In this document: positions 57,914 to 64,000 of the stretch, piece by piece | Position numbering within the stretch: position 1 is the first letter of the stretch | Layout: each line of letters begins with the position of its first letter | Assembly: GCA_026075535.2 (NCBI GenBank) | Contig: AP026550.1 | Coordinates: 7,316,001-7,380,000 of the forward strand | Direction of reading: 5' to 3' | DNA: 64,000 nucleotides | Source of the DNA: Tricholoma matsutake | Taxonomy: Eukaryota > Basidiomycota > Agaricomycetes > Agaricales > Tricholomataceae | The notes under the pieces: model-generated | Databases searched by the model: none | What the model saw: the letters and a program-made list of their open reading frames with translations, nothing else | What the model was told of the DNA's origin: nothing | Translations under genes and position numbers: made by a program

Positions 57914-59401
57914 TAGTGTTTTAAGGTCCAGTTCAGTCCAGTTTTTCGACCCCAAAATGGGCAACCGGCAACCGCAACCGGTTGCAACCATCACCCAAAT
58001 TGGAGCAACCGCAACCGAACTGGGTACAACCGGTCCCAGTCGGTTTGGTTGCCTCCAAAAGACCGGTTAGAACTGGTTTTACCTGCTATTTTCGTCTCTT
58101 AACTAAAATTTGTATCATATTAAATAAAACTAATTAAAAGACACCCCATGAGCAGGTGCTCGCAGCGGTGACAGGTCGTTAATAGAATGAATAAAAATAA
58201 AAGTAAGAAAAACAAAAAAACCGACCCCATCATCTCGCATTTCTGGCGAGAGTGGGGGGGGGTCATTGGTACCATGTTGTTGTCCCCTTGTCCGTTGTTA
58301 TTGTCTCCCCACTGTTCATTTGTCCCCCTTCCCCACTTGTTCGACTTCCCCACTGTTCATTGGCGTTGGGTGTTGGCATTGGCATTCCCTGGCAGTGGTG
58401 TTCCCTGGCAATGGCGTTTGGTGGCATGGGCGCTCACTGGTGTTGGCATTCGGAGGTGTTGGCATTTGGTGGCATTCAGTGGCATTTGTTGGCATTCATT
58501 GTCATTGGCGTCCGTTGGCATTTGTCGTCGTCATCATCCTGTGTTCCATCATCATCAGCACCATCATCTCCCCCTACGAGCAGTGGCTCATAGGCGGGGT
58601 GGTGGTGCTGTACAATGCGGCATTGGGTGGGGTGGCAGTGCGGCCACATTGTCATTGGTGGTGCCCTTGTCATTGTTGCGTTGTTGTCCAGAAATGGGAC
58701 CCATTGCCACCCTGCAAGCAGAGGCTCGCAGCAGCGGCACAGGGCCTGAGAGGGCATGGAGGCGGGAGGTGGGTAACACAACATAAGACTGTAAAAAAAG
58801 AGATCAAATTAGTTAGTATTAATAAAGAAAGATGATACAAAACATACCTGAGGGCCCAAACGATGACTAGTGTCATTTGGGCCCCCTCTACACTCTCACT
58901 TTGCAGGTGGGACTTCTGAGGTAGGTGGTGGGTGGTGTGGGTGATGGTTGAAGTGGTGTCGTTGATGATTTGTGGCTGTGGGAATCATTAGGCAAAGTGG
59001 TGTCACTTTGTTTTTTGTGGCAGCACATGACCAAAAGGTCTGTGCGCAGCCACAGGGTATATAAACCCTCACCAAATGTATAGTTTTCCTTCGGGCTTGT
59101 CCCGTTTTTGTTATATATTGTGTAAATAGTAGATATTAGTAGTAAGTACATTGGTTTATTGTCTTGTTGTTACTGTAATATCTAGTACATAAGTAATAGT
59201 TTGTATACAGTCAGAAGACCGGTTGCAACTGATTGCAACCGGTTTTTGAATGGTTTTTAAATAATTTTGAATCGAGGCAACCAGCAACCCAACTGACCCC
59301 CAAAACTGAGCAACCGCAACCAACGGTTCGGTTGCATTCAGTTGGGTTTGGTTTGGTTGCGGTCATTTTTTTGGTCCATGCAACCAGGCCTTTAAACACT
59401 A
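57914..59401. mobile_element. Non-autonomous DNA transposon with CAACCG subterminal repeats
   Basis: The inverted ends are TAGTGTTTTAAGG and CCTTTAAACACTA. The target duplication gcaccaat is perfect (57,906-57,913 and 59,402-59,409). TA[A/G]NG-type ends with an 8-bp duplication suggest hAT. Repeats of CAACCG / CGGTTGC (caaccggttgcaacc, gcaaccgcaacc) flank both ends in about 200 bp. The interior holds GC-rich hairpins around GAGCAGTGGCTCATAGG, CTCGCATTTCTGGCGAGAG and a long GGCATT/GGCGTT-rich imperfect repeat at 58,360-58,520. No transposase. Confidence 0.9.
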
Positions 59402-59409
59402 GCACCAAT

Positions 59410-60955
59410 GGTAGACCTGAACAGTTGATGGAATTCAGGTATTCAGGTGGATACAGAAGTTCTCCATTTTCATTGTTTGCAACAGAGTCTGCACTGTGGA
59501 AAATGCGCTCCTCTCCAGGGAATCTCTGAAGAATGTAATGGTTCAACTTGTCAACATTATTGTTTTTGCTTGCCAGGATGATCCGCTCTGAGAAGTATTG
59601 ATCAGGATGCTGAGCATGATCATAGATGCCAGGATAGATGGTGTCAATGAGGGAAGCCAGAGTGTTTTCAGGACATTTGAAATGATCAGGAAGCTCAATG
59701 TTGGCACCCTCATCTGTGTGACCACCCTTTCCAACCTCCAACTGCCACTTTGCAAACTCTCACTCTTGAAGATCATCTGTGTTCAGTCACATGTTGATTT
59801 TGAGATGAAGAACTTTGATGTGCTGCCAAAGAACAGAGCGCTGCAAGGAAGCACCCACAATCTGAGGTCATGAACCCCTCTCGATAACAGGCAGGATCTG
59901 GTGAAAGTCACCCCCAAAAACAACAGGAATGCCACCAAAGGGTTGGTCGGATTGGCAAATGTCTTTGAGAGTGTGGTTGACAGCTTCATGGAGATGATGA
60001 TGCTGCATGAGTGCCTCATCCCAAATGATCAGATCAGTCTCCTGCAACAGCTTTGCCCAAATTGAACCTCTGGAGATAGAGCAGGTGGATGACTCATTGA
60101 TGATGAGAGGGATCTGGAGACATGAATGAGAAGTGGAGCCACCTTTGAGCAAGAGTGCAGCGATGCCAGATGATGCTATACAGAGAATGATCTTGCCCTG
60201 AGAACGAAGCTGATGGCAGAGAGTGTTGTACACATAAGTCTTCCCTGTGCCGCCGGGACCATGGAGGAAGAAGGTCTGGCCAGTTCTGTTGTTGACTGCA
60301 TGCATGATCTCCTCAAAGACAGCTCTCTGGTCTGGATTGAAAGTGTCCATATTCTGTGCGGCCTGCTCAGCCTGCTCTACAACATCATATCTGCGCTGCT
60401 CTGCGATCAAGCAATTTCCAAGGTTGGCTTCCCAATTCTGAGTGATCTGAGGCATGTATGGCCAATCCTTGCTGAGAGATTTGCCAGAGGATAAGAGAAG
60501 CTGATTGATCAAGTAGAGTCCATAATCCTGCACATCTTCATCTGTAGGGTTGATGCAGATGTTGTTGTGCTGAAGCTGATACCGCAGATCATCGCAGATG
60601 TGGGGCCAGTATGTGTTCCACAGCTGGACAGGATCAGAGGGTGTGCAGTCGCAAAGGATAGTCACAAAGAGTTGGCAGAGCTGATGACCTGTTGCCATTG
60701 ACTTTGCCTCCTCCAAACACTGCAGCCACTCTTGGTCATTCTCCAAAAGCCCCCATGCCAGACATGCCTCTCTGAATGAGGGAGCAACATTGCCCTGAAA
60801 AGTGCAAAGATCTTCATATGATGTTGGACCCTTGACAGCTGTCAGAAGAAGCCTGAGGTAGAAGTGTTTGCCTGCAGTAGGCTGAGCATAGTACATCCTT
60901 CCAATAGCAAATCCTCTCTGCCTGGGCTTCCACTTGTGGGCTTTGTGATCCCACA
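59410..60955 (-). pseudogene. Helitron helicase, central segment (Walker motifs)
   Basis: Minus strand, from 60,955: KFVWDHKAHKWKPRQRGFAI, GRMYYAQPTAGKHFYLRLLL, the linker, NPDQRAVFEEIMHAVN, Walker A in FLHGPGGTGKTYVYNTL, SSGIAALLLKGGSTSHS, Walker B in LIIWDEALMQHH, and VVFGGDFHQILPV. After three TGA stops near 59,870, 59,775 and 59,754 (where CGA is expected) it continues as TDEGANIELPDHFKCPENT, LNHYILQRFPGEERIF and PEYLNSINCSGLP to about 59,410. PIF1-like 5'-3' helicase domains are a hallmark of Helitrons and unwind donor DNA during rolling-circle transposition. The frame is open for 394 codons from 61,049. Confidence 0.9.
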
Positions 60956-61009
60956 CAAATTTTGAGGTCTTTACTGTGCCCCACATATTCCGAGCCAGTC
61001 CGCGCAGAA

Positions 61010-61220
61010 TTTGGTGGACTCTGCACGGACTAGCTCGGACTGGACCCACTCATTTGGCTCAAATGTCCTGTATATTGCTCAGACTCCTAGAGAGTCCGAG
61101 CTATTTTTGGACTTTTACTCAGAGTGCACACGGACTTTGTCCGAGCAACATCAATTTACTCGGACTCAGACAGACTCAGACAGATACATGTCCAAGTCAA
61201 GTCCGAGTTGAGTCCGTGGA
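61010..61220. repeat. GGACTC/GAGTCC units, left end of the 60.96 kb element
   Basis: Irregular GGACTC, GCTCGGACT, CGGACTTTG and GAGTCCGTGG words are mixed in both orientations. They are more diverged than in the other elements. Confidence 0.6.
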
Positions 61221-61249
61221 TGCACAACAGAGGCTTAGCTGACTACAGA

Positions 61250-61335
61250 AAAATTATGTATTAAAGTAGAATCGAACCCCAAGCCTTGTTGCCAAGCATA
61301 AATAGTGCAATTAACCACTACACCACAGAGCCGTT
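61250..61335 (-). other. tRNA-like Pol III module, left end of the 60.96 kb element
   Basis: On the minus strand TGGTGTAGTGGTTAA (A box) and GGGGTTCGATTCT (B box) lie about 40 nt apart; this is the most tRNA-like module in the window. Its sequence differs from the ATTCTCCTGTGGCT type at the right end. It points outward (left). Confidence 0.7.
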
Positions 61336-62239
61336 ATCAGTAAGTGCAAACAATTGCATTATATAACTGTATTTAAATCACGTGACTCATGTGCAAGTTC
61401 AAGACACGTCGACAATCATTGTTGATGTTGATCACCACCATCACTCTCGACGCCACTGCCTCCCACCTCCCTCTACCACCACCACCACCCAGTCAGCCCC
61501 TGCCTCCGATGCCTCTTGCACCATCAGCAACAAACAGCAAACTAGCTGAGCCGATGCAACAGGACCCAATGAGCCAAGCCAACACAATGGGCCCAAATGA
61601 TGATAATCATCGTTTGGGCCCCTAGTAAGTGTTTTTTTTTGTTTTTTGTTTTATCAATCAGCTAATTGTATTTTATTGCCTTTTAGGTTGTATGCTACTG
61701 GGCACGACCTGCCACGACGAAAAATGCGCAACCCACACACATGCCCACCCGATCCCCTCCTCCCCATTCAAACGGGATGTGAGGCTGTCGACATGGGCTA
61801 GGAGGGTGCCCAGGGATGCCAGGAGACCCCAGAAGGGGGATACCTGCCTAGTAAGCACCCACCAACCTCCATAATCGTGCCACGTTGCACTGATGCGCCC
61901 AAACCCCCCAAAAAAAATACAGAAACCCAAACAGGGAAGGATGGCGACGAACGACGACAAGCCACCCACCCCCAGCCTCACGAGCAACTGCTCGTGGGGT
62001 GGGTTTTTTTTCTTCTTTTTCTTTTAGCCCTCCCCCACATTTTGGGGGGAGTTTTTTTTTTTTTAAATCTATAGTTTGTAATGTAATTATTATTAGTTTT
62101 TTTTGTATTTCTTTGATTGTATTGTATACTCCCTTGCGTATGCAGTTAATAAAATTTATTTGTTCAATTTTTGAAAGATAAATACTTGAGTTTGAGTTTG
62201 AGTGTCATAAATAAACTATGTATTACTAACAAATAATTC

Positions 62240-62330
62240 TCCTGTGGCTCAACTGGTTGATCACATGTGTTTGGTTTGTTGTGTGATGACTTGGAGGTCT
62301 TGGGTTCAATCCTTGCTCTGCACACCTATA
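62240..62330 (+). other. tRNA-like Pol III module, right end of the 60.96 kb element
   Basis: TGTGGCTCAACTGGTTGATCAC (A box/D arm) and TGGGTTCAATCCTTG (B box) are present. It is closely related to 25,372-25,460. It points outward (right). Confidence 0.7.
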
Positions 62331-62399
62331 TTTTGTAGGCATGTCATGACTTTCATAAAGTCTGAAAAGCTTGGAACTCGTAAGATATCAAATTGACCC

Positions 62400-62512
62400 A
62401 GATTCTGCATACAGACTAGCTCGGACTCCACACAGTCTGTGCGGAGTAGCTCGGACTCCACACAGTCTGTGCGGAGTAGCTCGGACTCCACACAGTCCAT
62501 GCGGAGTCTGCT
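62400..62512. repeat. GGACTCCACACAGT subterminal array
   Basis: About four units of agctcggactccacacagtc...gcggagt repeat every 36 bp or so, then tgctaggacatgtggggcac leads to the terminus. The core GGACTCC is shared with the 11-bp arrays elsewhere. Confidence 0.8.
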
Positions 62513-62548
62513 AGGACATGTGGGGCACTGTAAATTACTGCAAATTTT

Positions 62549-63170
62549 GAGGGAAAGTCCTGATAGAGAAGATTGTGTGCGAGCTCTGGATGCTGCTGAT
62601 TGGCTTTGAAATAGCCAGTGAGAGTGGTGTCATGCTCTGCAGCATGCTGGACGACCTCCTGGATAGACTGCAGACCATTCTGATTCCAAGTGACATACTG
62701 CTGGCCACAGAGGTGGACCTGAAGTCAGACGACATTGGGAGAAGCAGAGTGCATGGGTAAATGAAAGAGGTGCCAAATGCTCTCACAGGCAGAAATATAG
62801 CGAGCATCCAGATACTGACTTCATTATTGCAAGTCCCAAACTGCATGGTGATGTGATCATGGCCCTTGTACACATATTTGTAGATGTACTTGACAGCCTT
62901 GATAGAGGCAATGGACTCGATGTTGATGTGGCAATGGTACTTCCAGAGGAGCTAGGGTGAATAAGTGATGACCCAGCGATTGTCGACCTGCTTTCCCTGA
63001 ACCTCATGAGTGTGTCCAGTGTCTCAACATCTGGTGGCAGCATAGGCATCCTCAGAGATGGTTGTGTGATCCCTGAAGGGCTTGGGGAAACCTTTGGAGC
63101 ACTGTCCATTGACCATGCAAGGAGTCGTAGGGTTCTCTGCACCACAGGGATTATGGACCATGAACTTCTT
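62549..63170 (-). pseudogene. Helitron Rep domain, C-terminal segment
   Basis: Minus strand, from 63,170: KKFMVHNPCGAENPTTPC, NGQCSKGFPKPFRDHTTIS, NRWVITYSP (then a TAG), LLWKYHCHINIESIASIKAV and KYIYKYVYKGHDHITM. After a frameshift at about 62,830 come RYISACESIWHLFHLPMHS and VVRLQVHLCGQQYVTWNQNG. The 'CSKGFPK.F', 'YHCHINIE' and 'KY.YKY..KG' patterns are those of the Helitron-like Rep region, and the last carries the catalytic tyrosines. The protein nicks and joins DNA strands. The N-terminal HxH motif lies beyond the element inserted at 63,171 or outside the window. One stop and one frameshift make it inactive. Confidence 0.8.
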
Positions 63171-64000
63171 CAGTAATTTACACTCCTCCACCTATTCTGA
63201 TCGGACTCACTGGAGTCCAGTGGATTCCAGTGGATTCTGGTTATTCCGACCAGATTCTGGTTACTCCAGATGCTCAACTTAGAGTATATACCCTAATGGA
63301 TAGTCACATTTCAAGTCTTAAGTTGTCAAAGTGCCTACAAAATATATTTGTGCAGAGTAAGAATTGAACTCAAGACATCTTGATTAGAGTGATCACATGA
63401 CAAACCAAACATGTGTGCTTAACCATTTGAGCCACAGGAGAATTATTAGTTAGTAATATAATGTTTATTCATGACACTCTAATTTTTTGCGAAGTAGTTA
63501 AGATCAAATTTTTTTAATTAACCACATCCCTCACATTGAATGCAAGGGAGTGGGCATGATTGTGATTATATACATAAACAAAAAATCCTCCCTCTCACAA
63601 GATGCGAGAGGGAGTTTTATTTATATACATAAAAAGTCAACCCCTCGCGCTGAATGCGAGGGGGGAGGTAAAAACATGACGAAAAAATCCCTCCCCCACG
63701 CAAAATGGGGGAGGGGGGGCACAATACTAATAAATAATTAAAAGTACAAAAAAAATCCCTCCCCACACGAAGTGCGGAGGAGGGGGAGGGGACGCAACCC
63801 CACTGTTGTCTGTCCTTCCACCAACGATCCACCCCATGAGCAGTTGCTCGTGAGGCTGGGGGTAGGTGGCTTGTCATTGTTGTTGTTCCTCCCATGATCC
63901 ACCCCACGAGCAGTTGCTCATGAGGCTGGGGGTGGGTGGTGCATTGTCGTCTCCTATCCCTGCACCTGGGCGTCGTTCCACCCACATTCCACCCCACGAG
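63171..64000. mobile_element. Left part of another non-autonomous transposon (cut by window)
   Basis: It starts cagtaatttacactcctccacc with flank aacttctt (63,163-63,170), inside the Helitron Rep segment. GAGTCCAGTGG units (63,200-63,230), a minus tRNA-like module (63,340-63,450), and then C/G-rich hairpins follow: CCTCGCGCTGAATGCGAGG at about 63,643, CTCTCACAAGATGCGAGAG and GAGCAGTTGCTCGTGAGG (63,839-63,866 and again at 63,906). The interior matches the right part of the 24.0 kb element in reverse. The right end and duplication lie outside the window. Confidence 0.75.
63340..63450 (-). other. tRNA-like Pol III module, left end of the 63.2 kb element
   Basis: Minus strand: CCTGTGGCTCAAATGGTTAA (A box) and GAGTTCAATTCTT (B box). 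It is nearly the same as the modules at 25,372 and 62,240. It points left, to the terminus. Confidence 0.65.

Larger units (their letters stand above)
60964..62540. mobile_element. Non-autonomous DNA transposon inside the Helitron gene
   Basis: The left end starts gaggtctttactgtgccccac and the right end is gtggggcactgtaaattactg, giving TIRs related to those at 24,019 and 25,685. The target duplication caaatttt is perfect (60,956-60,963 and 62,541-62,548), and the host frame is restored across it (KF/V). Left side: CGGACT units mixed in both orientations, then a minus tRNA-like module. Right side: a plus tRNA-like module and GGACTCCACACAGT units. The interior has an ACC-rich frame (61,389-61,625, MCKFKTRRQSLLM) with an intron-like end, and hairpins at 61.98-62.1 kb (GAGCAACTGCTCGTGGGG). 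No transposase. Confidence 0.88.

Noticed and set aside
58187..58835. Plus-strand frames of about 190 codons inside the 57.9 kb element
   Set aside because: They follow a GGCATT/GGCGTT-rich imperfect repeat; three frames are open at once and none has a recognisable domain.
12745..63450. True tRNA genes at the A-box/B-box modules
   Set aside because: The spacing between boxes is long, acceptor stems do not pair well, and each copy is attached to a transposon end. They are listed as tRNA-like only.

Overview
The window looks like repeat-rich, TE-dominated DNA from a basidiomycete fungus, most likely an Agaricomycete mushroom. Three things suggest this: introns of about 42-65 nt with GT...AG ends and CTRAY-like branch sites, a KDZ-transposon-associated CxC5/CxC6-type gene, and several gene families that I recognise as amplified in mushroom genomes (a 'LDWD' C-terminus protein, a PD-(D/E)XK-like family, chromoviruses with a short LTR). 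Almost everything from 1 to 51.6 kb and from 57.4 kb to the end is mobile DNA. Only about 51.6-57.4 kb looks like ordinary low-copy sequence, and the genes there are partial or broken. No virus of people, animals or crops and no toxin gene was recognised.

Layout. 1-540: a reverse-strand copy of LTR family C that runs off the left edge. 0.6-5 kb: broken copia gag, an unidentified fragment, a dispersed repeat, and two decayed Ty3 integrase/chromodomain pieces on the minus strand. 5-9.9 kb: a Ty3 element (E) on the plus strand, cut at 9,876. 9.9-12.2 kb: a multicopy gene on the minus strand between two 118-bp direct repeats. 12.2-18.9 kb: a segment with an 11-bp subterminal array plus a tRNA-like module at each side, enclosing an Asn-rich spliced gene and a KDZ-associated gene. 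18.9-20.1 kb: a dispersed repeat split by an 860-bp foldback element. 20.5-23.1 kb: a dead pogo/CENP-B transposase. 24.0-25.7 kb: a short non-autonomous element with the same ends as the 12.2-18.9 kb segment. 26.0-26.5 kb: a long palindrome. 27.2-36.4 kb (element A) and 36.7-51.6 kb (element B): two copies of one Ty3 family. A holds a solo LTR of family C and B holds a complete, younger family C element (43.2-49.2 kb). 51.6-57.3 kb: low-copy region with a P450 exon, a Ser/Pro-rich exon and a nuclease-like gene. 57.5-63.2 kb: a Helitron Rep/helicase gene on the minus strand, split twice and capped by non-autonomous DNA transposons with 8-bp target duplications.

The nesting gives a relative chronology. 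C inserted into B (TSD ccacc; its two LTRs differ at about 3 of 425 positions). B has a perfect TSD, caatg. A has an eroded TSD, gtcgg/gtcag, and dead catalytic motifs. Most premature stops are TGA, and where an intact relative can be compared they stand at CGA. The difference between copies is dominated by CpG to TpG/CpA changes, as expected from cytosine methylation followed by deamination or a RIP-like process.

The feature I find most unusual is a group of DNA transposon ends. In eight cases a tRNA-like A-box/B-box module sits just inside an 11-bp GGACTCC-type array and always points outward; most of these are followed by a conserved terminus with 8-bp target duplications. The same internal material, including repeated GAGCAG..CTCGTG hairpins, also occurs in an element with different ends (57.9-59.4 kb).
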